From: Ottelia alismoides
Taxonomy: Eukaryota > Streptophyta > Magnoliopsida > Alismatales > Hydrocharitaceae
NCBI GenBank assembly: GCA_037367405.1
Contig: JAZKJV010010130.1
Coordinates: 1,105,966 to 1,169,965, forward strand
Length of the DNA: 64,000 nucleotides
Direction: 5' to 3'
Part shown: positions 21,258 to 31,166 of the stretch, piece after piece
Layout of the letters: every line of letters begins with the position of its first letter
How positions within the stretch are numbered: position 1 is the first letter of the stretch
Translations under genes and position numbers: made by a program
Notes under the pieces: generated by a model
Seen by the model: the letters and a program-made list of their open reading frames with translations, nothing else
The model's database searches: none
Told to the model about the DNA's origin: nothing

Positions 21258-24200
21258 TGTTATGACGCGGAAATTCGGAGATCGAAAAATTATTAATGGT
21301 AATATATTGGTTCTTCGTCGTTGTTATCCCCAAAATATCGTGACAAACAAAAAATATTTTTTTATATTGCTACTTATTACCTGTATAGCGGACAGGGTCG
21401 AACTCAGGGAGGCTACAAATCCTGAGTGTTATTCAATTAATCGAAAATCAATTAAGAGAAAACAAGAATCTCAAAGGACAACTATCCTTGGTTTTTGTGA
21501 TTTTTTATCTTTTAAATTTTTTAATTATTTTTTTATATTTTCTGATTTTCAAATTTTTAGTGATTTTGATTTTGCAATTTTTTTGTTTTCAAAAAATAAC
21601 GCGAAGTAATATTCACAAGAACAAAAATACGCACACCAACTCTTTTTGTATATTTTTAATTAATAAAAAATACTCAGAAAAATGCAAAGAAAATTTTTTT
21701 TAAGTTTTAAAAGTTTTGAAATATTTTTAAGAATTTTTGTGGAATTTTCAGATGTTTCTGTATTTTTCTAAAAATCAAACAATGAGAAAATGCGAAAATG
21801 TGCACAGCCTAGAGTAATTTACAACTTAAAAATATTTTAATATCCAAAACTCCTGACAATTATTTTTAAGACAAACTAGAAGCAATTATCTACAAAAAGA
21901 AGCTGAAATCGTAATTTTTGGATTTTTGTACATTTTTCTGTGATTTATATAAGCTTTTTGATTTTTTTCAATTTTTGGGGGTTTTATAAATAATTATATA
22001 TGTGAAAATTGGTCAGAAATTAAAAGATAATGAAATACAACTACTCTAATTTTTTTTGGAATTTTCGAAACAATATTTGGATTTTTATGAATTTTGGAAT
22101 TTCAAACAGGGAAAAATGACATGTTTTTTATTTTTTTAATAATAGTAAATGGAATTAAAATGCCATGAAAATTTTATGCTAAGAAGATAATCACATCAGG
22201 AACATATCATAATTTTTGCAAGATTTTAAGATCACAAATAACATTTATTTCATTCAAATAGAGCAAGCAAATTATTGTTCTGCAGTTCATGGACTAAAAT
22301 GTAATTTAAAAATGTTTTACACTGAAAATAAATGTAGAAATCAATCACAGGGGAGAATGCGCAATTTACCACTATATCATGTGTTGTCATGTGCTTGAGG
22401 CTCTGGTAGGGTCTCTTTTGCAATTTTCGTGAAACTCTGAGGCACAACTGTAATTTTCTCAAATTAAATTGATGTGGAAAGGACACTTTTGTAATTTCAG
22501 AAGCTTCGAACGGCTTCGATTGTAATTTTCCTTTTTTTAACGAAGCCCTTGGGAGGTTTCCTTCTCGTTTCTTGAATCCAACAGGGACACCAAGGACCGC
22601 CGATGCTGCCGCCCCTTCTCCCCACGCGTGTGTGGGCGGAAGGCAGGAGGCGGTCAGGCAGGCTGGAGGATGAGTGGCGGACAGCGCTGATGGAGGAGCG
22701 GTGCACAGGCGGCACCGGACTCGAGGATCGGCGGTGGACAGCGGGCGAAGCGGTGCACAAGAGCGGTGGCGCGAGGGTCTTCGTATGGTCGGCGGTGCCT
22801 AGAAGTGGGCCCGGGGCACCGGGAGGTCGGCATCGAAGGATCGCGGGGAGCATGGGGGTCTTCTTGCGGTCGACGGTGCCTGGGAGATGCGGCTTCGAAG
22901 GATCGGAGGAGGGGGCTAGAAGCTCTGGACGACCGCGATAGCGGCGCTGCTGGAGGAGATGCCGCGTTGCTGAAGGAAGGCGGAGAGGCGTCGCGGAGGA
23001 GGCGCAGGACCGCGCTTCGTGGAGGGTGCTGGACGGAGGCCGGCTGACGGTGGGTCATCGCGGCGGGGGCTGGAGCGGCTATGCGTCTTCGCAGCGGCCT
23101 CAGGCGGAGGGGTCGCTCCCAGCGGCGGCTGGCGTCTGGAAGTCGAAGGTGGGACGCCAGGAGGGCGGCTGTCCCCTCTCTCCTTTTTTGTTTTATTATT
23201 ATTATTATTTTATTTTGTATTTTTTTATTGCAATGTAAACAGTAAATAAAAAACATTTTTTATTTTTTTTTGTAAATCCGAAAAAACAGGAAAGAAAAAG
23301 GATATAGAAATTCCTTTTTTATATTTTTATTATTTTTTATATGATGCTGCAAAACAAACGTTAGAGACAACGAAACAAATATACTTTTTTATTTATTTAT
23401 TTATTTACAAATCAGAAAATGAATGGAGATTCGACGGAAATGAGGGATTCGAATCCGATCTCCGGCCACCGTACACGGCCGGAGTTGAGAGATCGTGGAC
23501 GGTAGAAATAGAACGCTTAGAGATCGAGAAAGTGAGATGAAAAATCGAGTCGGTGATGGAATAAATCGTGGCAGATTTTAAGATCTAGATAAACAAAAAA
23601 TTGACAATGAGATAAAAAATACTAGAAATAAACTACGATTAACCTAGATAAAAATAAGAAAAATGTGGATCTCATCTTAGGAGCGGAAAAGGACCGTGAT
23701 CGACTCGACAAGGCCAACTCACTGTCATCGGACGGCTTGGAGACTAGGCAACTTTCTCGACGTAGTTTTCTCTCGGAGATCGGGCTCCTCTCTCTAAAGA
23801 TTGATCAAGTTGAAATGAGGGAGAAGGAGCCATATAAATAGAAAAGATGGAATGAAATTTGAATTTTTGAATTTTATTGCATAAAGATATAAGAGAGATG
23901 AAAATGAATTTTTGAATTTTTTTGGTGGAAGAGATAAGGGAGATGAAATGAGAAATGAGATAAAATAGGAGAGATAAAATTATTTAATTTTTTTGAATTT
24001 TCGTCACTTTATTTATTTGAAAATTAATTTTTTTTTAATTTTTTTATGGTGATTAGTTAAAAATAGTAACTATATACATATACTATATGCATATATGACC
24101 TTATACAAGGGTAAATAAGGAAATTAGCCTTCTTTTTTATTTTAATAATTTAATTATTTTTTTAATTTTTTTATTTTTATTTTAAATAATTAGTAAGATT

Positions 24201-24905
24201 AATTTACAAGTATACACAAATACAATATGCACAAAATACATGGGAAAATTGCACAACCACCCCAGAAAACCGACTTTTCAGTCGTAACTCCAAAAATTAT
24301 GAAACCATTTTGAAGATAATATAATTTAGAATCCAATGGAAGCGATTTGGTTCAATTTGAGTTCACACAGAGCTGGAATTGATCTTTCAATTAGTGCTTA
24401 GTGGCTTTTTCCATGTGTAGATACTTTTATTTTGTACATGATTTAATTGTGCAACTATTTTTATTATTTAGGACACATTTTTATTTACAACTTTGGTTTT
24501 GAACATTATTTAATTTGAGGTCAATTAAGGCATAAATAAATTAGTGTCAGTTTTATATAGATATACACAAAATAAGTGTGAAGTATTTACAACCAGACAC
24601 ACACATTTTTTCGGATTTTCTGCTCAAGGTCCTTATCTCCCCCTTCTTTATTCCTGGTCGATCAAGTCAAGTCTTGACCTTCTCTCGAGGTTTGGGTCAG
24701 CCTGTATACAGTCTTCCTTTTTTATTTTCTTTATTTTTCCTTTCTTTCTTTATTTATTTATTTTAGGTTAAAATTGGTAAAAAGTGTATAATATTTACAC
24801 AGATGCAAGTTAGTAAGAATATGGAGTTAGTGTTATATGCAGGTGTTTTATAAGGGATTTTAAGCTAAAATAAATGAATAAAGATGACGAATCGCAGATT
24901 CATCA
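21258..24905 (-). repeat. 3' LTR of the minus-strand family A element (3.65 kb)
   Basis: On the minus strand it starts TGATGAATCTGCGATTC (24905) after a polypurine tract and ends CCGCGTCATAACA (21258). It aligns with the right-hand LTR over 23157-24905 and, less closely, in full with the plus-strand LTRs 42195-45704 and 51043-54451. The block GGTCGAACTCAGGGAGGCTA near 21397 is the complement of the U5 block at 45510 and 54260. A TATA-like TATTTATATGG lies at about 23832-23842. The intron donor position near 23679 reads ATGAG instead of GTGAG, while the 5' LTR copy is intact. Confidence 0.85.
22590..23170 (-). other. GC-rich island in the family A LTR leader
   Basis: A strikingly GC-rich block inside otherwise AT-rich LTR. 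It corresponds to 43925-44340 and 52680-53060 in the plus-strand LTRs. It contains two copies, about 88 bases apart, of a unit around GTCTTCGTATGGTCGGCGGT and GTCTTCTTGCGGTCGACGGT (22777 and 22865). A 200-codon arginine/proline/alanine-rich frame on the minus strand (23256-22654) is low complexity and is not conserved between copies. I do not call it a gene. Confidence 0.6.
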
Positions 24906-24930
24906 TCCCCCTATGCTTTACCTTTGCTAG
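24906..24930 (-). other. Polypurine tract of the minus-strand element
   Basis: On the minus strand AAAGCATAGGGGGA directly precedes the LTR start TGATGAAT. It is the same sequence as at 51029-51042 in the plus-strand element. Confidence 0.75.
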
Positions 24931-26225
24931 TCCCTTAGAAAACACTTATTTGAAAGAATAAGTGAAGAAAAAGAAAAAGAAAGGGAAAATAAAGGAAGTA
25001 CGACAATATTGAGTATTAAGCTTATCTTCATAAAATTGTAGTTTGGAGCTCTGTCGGACCTTTAGATTATTAGTGTGTCGGAACTTCTGTGAGACTTAGA
25101 GTTTTAAAATCGACAGCCTTCAAGTTCTACACATCATTGTCACAGTTTCAGTTCAGAAGTCATCTTAGATCAATCCTCTTCCCAAAGTATACCTATGAAC
25201 ATTGAACAATCGACTCATGTGTGTGAAAGGTTTTAGCTCTTCCCATCAGAATGCCGGACTACCATGCAAATCTCCTCTCCAGTAACTCGTCCTTGAGGAG
25301 TCAGGTATTTCCTTCTAAGGTCTATCGCCTTGTGTTCACAATCGAATTGGGGGAGAAGTTAGAAGAAGGAGAAAAGAATTGGAGGGTGGCCAGTGTAGTA
25401 ACCTCTCCTTGTGGAGTTGGCCAGTGTATCCGAGTCTCCACCAAGATCTGCAGGTTTCTTGAAGCTTGGACCTTTTTGGTCAGATATTTATTTGGTAGTG
25501 GCTTCTTTGTATTTGGATTTTTGGTGGTTCTGCTTGGATCTTGTTGTGCCCCTACGGATATAGAATCCTTTTTGTTTCCGTACATTTTTTGGGGTCTTAG
25601 AAAAAATTGTACCCAGCCGTCCATCCCTTTTCCGAAGCTTTATTTCAACCCGTACTCCGGACTTTAGATTTCCACGCTACCAGAAAAGAAACTCACACAG
25701 TCTTCCAACATCCCGTCTGAGTTGAGCTAGGTGCATAGTGCGAGAATACAAATTGATTCCCTATTCCAGAGTTATACCCAGAATGAAGAGGCCAGGTTAG
25801 ACACTAAGAGTCAAACGCTGCACATTATCATGTGGAACTCAAAGAATTAAGTCAAAGACCTGAAGCTCCTAAAATCCTATTTCTCGGTGAAGTTCCTCTG
25901 AAAATTAGGTGGACTAAGGTCCAACTAAGCTCCATTCTTCAATTTTATTCCAAACATAGTTTAAATGTCAATACTATCCTGAAAAATGCACATGTAAATG
26001 CAAAATATGAACAATGCAGAGAGTTTTTTTTGAAAAGAAAATAATGCACATGTGAAAAGAACAATTTTTTACAATTTTCTAATTTTGAACTTTTTATGGA
26101 TTTTTGGAGGAAAAATGCAGATGTGAAAGAAAGGTTTTTTTTTTAATATGCAGATTTTTATAGATTTTTGGTTTTGTAGTTTTTTTTAAAGGAAAAAGGG
26201 TTAGTAAAATATATACAAGTATAAA

Positions 26226-26345
26226 TAGTTTTTTGTTTTTTGTTTGTTTTGTTTGTTTTTTTGTTTTTTTTGTTTTTTTTGTTTTTTTGTTTTTTGTTTG
26301 TTTTTTTGTTTTGTTTTTTGTTTTTTTTCTGTTTTTTTGTTTTTC
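26226..26345 (-). repeat. Low-complexity CAAAA-type tract
   Basis: On the element's sense strand this is a run of CAAAA/CAAAAAA units. The plus-strand element has the same kind of tract at the same place (49587-49672). Confidence 0.85.
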
Positions 26346-26445
26346 AACACGTGATTTTACAAAATTATACACATAACCCCCCAAATAAACGTATTTAAAA
26401 GTACGAGTTATGTCTAAAGTATATATATATACAATATATACGACT

Positions 26446-26836
26446 GCCCCCTATACTTAGCTTGAACTATGTCCTCATAGTGATCGGAGAACGAAAAAGG
26501 AAGACATAACTCATGCTAAGTATAGAAAAGTGAAAAGACTCCTATGCTACAACGACTTAAAGAAAGGATAAAAAGAAGAGAAGTTGGTGATCCCCCCATA
26601 CTTAGGATCAAGTAATCCTAAGTATAGTAGAGTGTACAAAAGGGGAAAACCGATGCAGAGAATGTACAGACTCAAAAATAAAAAGACACGATATGAACAA
26701 CATCATCCCCCCCCCATACTTAGGGTAGAGTATCCCTAAGTATAAGCAACAACAAGAGTGATGAACAGGACGAATATGAATAACACAAATCATTCACCCC
26801 CCCTATACTTAGGATAAAGCACATCCTAAGTATAGC
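26446..26836 (-). repeat. Array of four hairpin/polypurine units
   Basis: In plus coordinates the units are 26796-26836, 26706-26744, 26592-26628 and 26446-26525. The third is a near-perfect hairpin (ATACTTAGGAT, loop CAAGTA, ATCCTAAGTAT). On the sense strand each is followed by a run of about five or more G and, in three of them, by (T)GAT or TGA. Confidence 0.75.
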
Positions 26837-26930
26837 ATATATACACAGACGGAAAAAGGGTGAATGATAAAACAGAAGAAGAAGAAAGAGTGAAACGAAA
26901 GGATATACAAGACGAGTAGATGTACAAAGG

Positions 26931-27555
26931 TCAAGAAGGTCGAAATCGAACCTTCTTGCGAGACCGCTGAGGTATGGATTTGATAAGGTGTAGGTCGATA
27001 TTGGGATCGTCATCAGACATAAACTGAGTAGGATCGACCAAGAATGTATCATCAGCGGTTTCAGATTGTGCAGGCCTAAACCGGTTATTGGAAGTAGTAT
27101 GGTCATGTCTGGCCTGTAAAGTCTCGCAAATATCAAAGTAAAAAGGCTCGAATTCATTACCAGAAAAAGTAGGATCAATTTCAACCTGGCGAGCCTCTAC
27201 TGGATCATCATCTTTGTCAAAAGGCCCAAATTCCTTTATAAAAGCAATCAAATCAAATTTGGCATGATCGGTCTCATCTGAATCAGGGTGAATAGGAACG
27301 GACTCATCAGTGGAAGTAGTCAAATCATGTCCATCCTGTCTAGTCTCAAATTCTGCCTTTCGCTCTAAGGTGTCTATCGTGTAAATTCCGCAGATGTCAT
27401 CAATGCATCGCCACATACTAGAAGGGGGAACTCCAAGGTCTATGCTTTCCGAGTCTTCCTCGTTGAAGAGGAATTCCTGGGTTTCATTATCATCCAACAT
27501 ATAACAAGAATCTCTGATATTATCATCGAGGTCAAATTCCTTGGGGTTGGCTAAC
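26931..27555 (-). pseudogene. C-terminal half of the family A gag/protease-like protein
   Basis: This half of the frame follows the CACTA element. It opens with LANPKEFDLDDNIRDS and is rich in Asp and Glu (DDDPVEARQVEIDP, DDDPNIDLHLIKSIPQ). It closes with the basic tail RSRKKVRFRPS and a stop. The plus-strand copy at 48364-48987 has the same acidic body and basic tail. The tail domain matches no retrotransposon enzyme that I know. Counting the target duplication once, 34383-33761 plus 27555-26931 is 1248 bases, exactly 416 codons. The frame was therefore open when the CACTA element landed. Confidence 0.8.
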
Positions 27556-27558
27556 ACG

Positions 27559-27586
27559 TACTACAAAAAAAGGCGGGATTGACGTG
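27559..27586 (+). repeat. Left terminal inverted repeat of the CACTA element
   Basis: TACTACAAAAAAAGGCGGG is followed by ATTGACGTG. It pairs with 33733-33760 on the other strand (CACTACAAAAAAGAGGGG, then ATTGGCGTG). Confidence 0.9.
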
Positions 27587-27603
27587 ATCAACTCTGCATG
27601 CAC

Positions 27604-27845
27604 TAGGCGAGCACATGTGCTCGCTCAACCATGGGCGAGCACACGAAGAGCACATGTGCTCGCCCATGGGGGTCTCCGGTTTGAATTATGTGGAGCAGCT
27701 CGATTACCAATTTGGACGGGCACATGTGCTCGCTTACATGTGCTCTCCCACTTGAATTTCTTTGCGCGGATAACTTTAGCGCCTGGTAAATTTTGGGCGA
27801 GCACTTGGCGACTGCCTGACGAGCATGTAAGTGTGCTCGCCCAGG
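27604..27845. repeat. Left subterminal repeat array of the CACTA element
   Basis: An 18-base perfect palindrome, GCGAGCACATGTGCTCGC, lies at 27607-27624. Partial copies follow at about 27633, 27648, 27716, 27797 and 27818. In En/Spm such subterminal repeats bind the TNPA protein (established for that element); the same role here is inferred. Reading frames across the array are by-products. Confidence 0.8.
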
Positions 27846-28900
27846 TCTGTAAACAGAACCTCGGGCATCCCTTTCTTCCTCATTCTCACGCATCCCTTCC
27901 CCAAAATCTCCCCTCCGGCGACCCGCCACCCCTCCGCCCCGACATCGACGCCCGCCGTTTTCGTGTTTCGAGTAGATATACATCTACCATTTAGTATAAT
28001 CCTTCATCCTCTCTCTTTTTTTAAGATTTCATTAGATATTTGTATTGTTTCGATAGTTTAGGGTTTCAATTTTTTGAATTTTTTGTTGGATATAGTGTAT
28101 TGTTTTGATAGTTTAAATGTTTTTACATGTTTAGGATAATAGTGGTTCACTGTAATGTTGTTATTTCGATTGTGGTTGTCTCAATAATATGTATAATTTT
28201 ATGCCTTGTAGGTGTTCGATAAAATGCCTCAATTAACATTATGTTTAGACTTTGTAAAGTATACATGATAAAATGTCCATTACAACATCTAGACTAGTTA
28301 GTATTGTTAATTTTCTTAAAAAGATTTGTTATGATAACTTGTGAATAACATTAGTTAGCCAACTTCAATAGTGTAGATATTAGATATGACGAACATCATT
28401 AATAATAGTTCGAAAATTTCATATCGTGTTGATATGAGATATGATATACACCAATGTTTCTTTTGTGATAATTTATTATCACATTAAATTCTAGTTAATG
28501 TGACCAAGTATATCACATTAACTTATAGTTAGGTTAATTATAAGGCTAAAACGCTAACCACTAATTAGAATATTAAATCGCACAAAATCCTTTACACACG
28601 GTGCGTCCTTCCACACCGGGTGGTGTGTGGTCCTGCACAACGAGGGGCGTGTGCAACACATTGGAGGATTTGATCACCTCTAACTGTGTTATATTTTTTT
28701 ATTTTTTCACAGCACTATTGGACTCACTTTGGGATGTTTATCCGAGGCCAATGGTTGTAGATTTTGATGTTTGCAGGTTTGATTTTTTTTTGCTGGTGTC
28801 CCTCAACTCTTAGTGACCCAAGCACTATAGTAGGCACTAAATTAGGATCACACTTATCCCTATCCTCATCGTTAACCAGCCAAATTTACGTAATTACCAG

Positions 28901-29005
28901 GCTAATATAAATGAATAAATATTTTAAGATTATTTTATAGTCTCATTTGTAGCACGTACAAATGTATGACGTAAAGTGATCTTAAAGTATTACATTTATA
29001 TTAGC
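28901..29005. repeat. Hairpin with about 50-base arms
   Basis: GCTAATATAAAT at the left end pairs with ATTTATATTAGC at the right end. Further in, CTCATTTGTA pairs with TACAAATG around a GCACG loop. Arms are imperfect. It looks like a small foldback or MITE, but no clear target duplication was seen. Confidence 0.7.
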
Positions 29006-29028
29006 TTTCCTTAGTTTGGAGATCCCGG

Positions 29029-29312
29029 ACTAAGGGGGTCCGTAAGGATTCAAATTTACTAAAAGGTGATCGTTGTCACAAGCTCTTTATTTCTTACGGA
29101 AATTCGGTTCATAACCTCTTCCTCTTCGGTATACCAAATCAATCATAGTTTACTATCGAAATAATAACTAATATGATTATTTTAAAAGTTAATTGCGATT
29201 GATTTATGAGGTCTACGAGAGAGGTGCAGGGTTATGCTGCCGAATTTTCGTTAGAAATAAAGATGCTTGTGGCAACGATCATCTTTTAGTAAGTTTGAAT
29301 CCTTATGGACAG
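29029..29312. repeat. Inverted repeat, about 75-base arms around a 120-base loop
   Basis: GTCCGTAAGGATTCAAATTT near 29038 pairs with AAGTTTGAATCCTTATGGAC near 29291. The match continues inward through ACTAAAAGGTGATCGTTG / CAACGATCATCTTTTAGT and on to the AATTCGG / CCGAATT pair. Confidence 0.75.
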
Positions 29313-29454
29313 GCTCAAGTGATAACATAATTAATACACTTCTCTTCTCATCTTTTATCTCAATAATGGGATACGTTTAGATATCCTCAATTTCGTAGAT
29401 TTGACATTATAAATTATTTAATTCAGATTCATCAATATGAAAAATAGAGAGTAG

Positions 29455-31078
29455 ATGTACAACCATGTAGTAGATGGACGTATAGCAGATACCTTTCAAA
29501 GAGGTGTTCAGGAATTTATACAATTTGCTTATGCACAAGGTTCTCGTATCGTGGATTCAGATGGAACTATCTTGTGTCCGTGTAAGAAATGCCGTCTAAT
29601 GAGGAAGTGATCAAAAGATGAAACTCAATTACATCTTTATAGAATGGGTTTCATGGAAGGATATCAGATTTGGTGGAGGCATGGTGAGTATTTCGAGGAC
29701 AGTATGAATGATGCGGAAGAAGCTATCAATAGTAATCCTTTTGCAGATATGGTTATGGACGTTGCGGGTCCAGAATTTAATGCTACTTTTTTAGATGATG
29801 AGGAACAATATGGAGAGTCTGCAGAATTTTACGAGCTGTTAAAAAAAGAGGAAGAGCCATTGTGGTTGGGTTGCAAGACATATTCAAAACTTTCTTCAGT
29901 TTCGAATCTTCTATCGATGAAGATGGAGTATGATATGACCGATCGTAATTTTGATGCAATGCTGAGGATTATTAAGAAAATGTTACCAGAGAATGTAGAA
30001 TTACCTGATAATTATTACAAAACAAAAAAGATGATGCGGAAGATGGGTTTAGCGGAAGTTAAAATAGACTCATGCATAAATCACCATATTTTATATTACG
30101 GTCAACACCAACATTTACAATGGTGTCTTGAATGTAATGAGCCAATATATCAGACAGCTAGTAAGAGTGGAACAAAAATGACGAGAAAGATTTTACGTTA
30201 TTTCCCGTTGACTCTGAGATTGAAACGACTATATTATTGCAAAGAAACGGCGAAGTACATGACATGGCACGCGGAACATAAAATCGATGAGTACATGGAG
30301 CATCCATCCGAGTCTGATTGTTGGAAAGTATTGATGTCAGCTTTTCCTACATTTAACGATGAAAAGACCGCTCAAAATAGTTGGACGGTGGTGATTTCTA
30401 TTCTCATATTTTAAAATATTTTGGAGAAGGCCCTGTTGATAAGGTCCGATCATACAACTCTTGCTACAACAATGGGTATCGTTTTCATATCTTAAATTTG
30501 AGTAAATATTTAACAACTCAAAATCACGGAGTGATGGTTCGCGGATCTTGTTATGAGGAAGATCATATGAATTATTACGAAAGGAGATACTAGAAGTGGA
30601 ATATAGTATACCATGCTTTAATAAAGTAGTTCTTTTCTTGTGTGATTGGTATGAACCCAATGGAGGTGTAGTACTCGATAGGAGAAATAACATTGTCGAC
30701 GTGGTACAAAGAAAATTTATACGCAGATTTGAACCATTCATCTTAGCATCTCAAGCGGATCAAATAGGTTATCTCCCACAAATATCAAAGAAGAGAAAGA
30801 TCGTTGAAACAGTAACTGCTGTGAAGATAAATTCTCGAGGTTATATTTCTAATGATTACACTCATCAGGAAGATGATATAGATGAAGCATTCACACTGAC
30901 ATATGAACGAATAGACTTAACAGAAGAAGTTCCAATTATCGAATCGATTCGATTGGCTAATAATGAAGTTTTTTGTATTGACTTACAAGATGATACTGAC
31001 TCCAGAAATGATGACTCAGAAAACTCAGAAAACAAAGAAATATCCTTTAATCCCACCGAAATAAATGATGAAGATTAG
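29455..31078 (+). pseudogene. TNP2-like CACTA transposase with the catalytic core deleted
   Basis: The frame starts at 29455 (MYNHVVDGRIADTF) with a transposase-associated domain: QRGVQEFIQFAYAQ, CPCKKC and LHLYRMGFMEGY, as in that domain's C-P-C-x-K-C and H-L-Y. A TGA at 29608 interrupts it in frame. The frame then runs to 30414 and covers the start of the TNP2 domain (KIDSCINHHILYYGQH, KILRYFPLTLRLKRLY, MTWHAEH). The domain stops soon after HPSESDCWKVLMSAFPTF. The next 180 bases, in other frames, read the segment NGYRFHILNLSKYLTTQNHG that follows the core in intact proteins. From 30596 the frame codes a DUF4216-like domain (NKVVLFLCDWYEP, EPFILASQADQIGYLP) and an acidic end. Loss of the DDE-bearing core means it cannot transpose itself. 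Confidence 0.88.
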
Positions 31079-31166
31079 TTGTAAGTTTTATTACACAATT
31101 ATAATCGAATTAACTAAAATCTTAAGTAATAAATATGTAATTAACTATTACATCATTATTACAGTC

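Larger units (their letters stand above)
24931..26930 (-). mobile_element. 3' non-coding interior of the minus-strand element
   Basis: It lies between the end of the protease-like frame and the polypurine tract and is colinear with 48988-51030. It holds four hairpin/G-run units (26836 down to 26446), an A/C-rich low-complexity tract (26345-26226) and spacer. The 138-codon plus-strand frame at 25251-25667 is antisense to the element and not conserved. Confidence 0.75.
27846..29454 (+). other. CACTA 5' region, non-coding, with two foldbacks
   Basis: It runs from the subterminal array to the TNP2-like start. The first part (27850-28010) is C-rich and leader-like; the rest is AT-rich. Two inverted repeats lie at 28901-29005 and 29029-29312. 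I see no further gene. Confidence 0.5.

Noticed and set aside
22654..23256. 200-codon Arg/Pro/Ala-rich frame on the minus strand
   Set aside because: It lies in the GC-rich part of an LTR, is low complexity, contains a duplicated DNA unit and is not conserved in the other LTR copies.
25251..25667. 138-codon plus-strand frame
   Set aside because: It is antisense to the non-coding 3' interior of the family A element and is not conserved at 50300-50900 or 8000-8900.
26446..26836. Regularly spaced hairpins, considered as a CRISPR-like array
   Set aside because: The units are not identical direct repeats with unique spacers, the context is a plant retroelement, and there are no associated genes. 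Better explained as polypurine-like hairpins.
27584..27994. Two overlapping frames (136 and 126 codons) near the CACTA left end
   Set aside because: They run through the palindromic subterminal repeats, which read open on both strands; no domain is visible.
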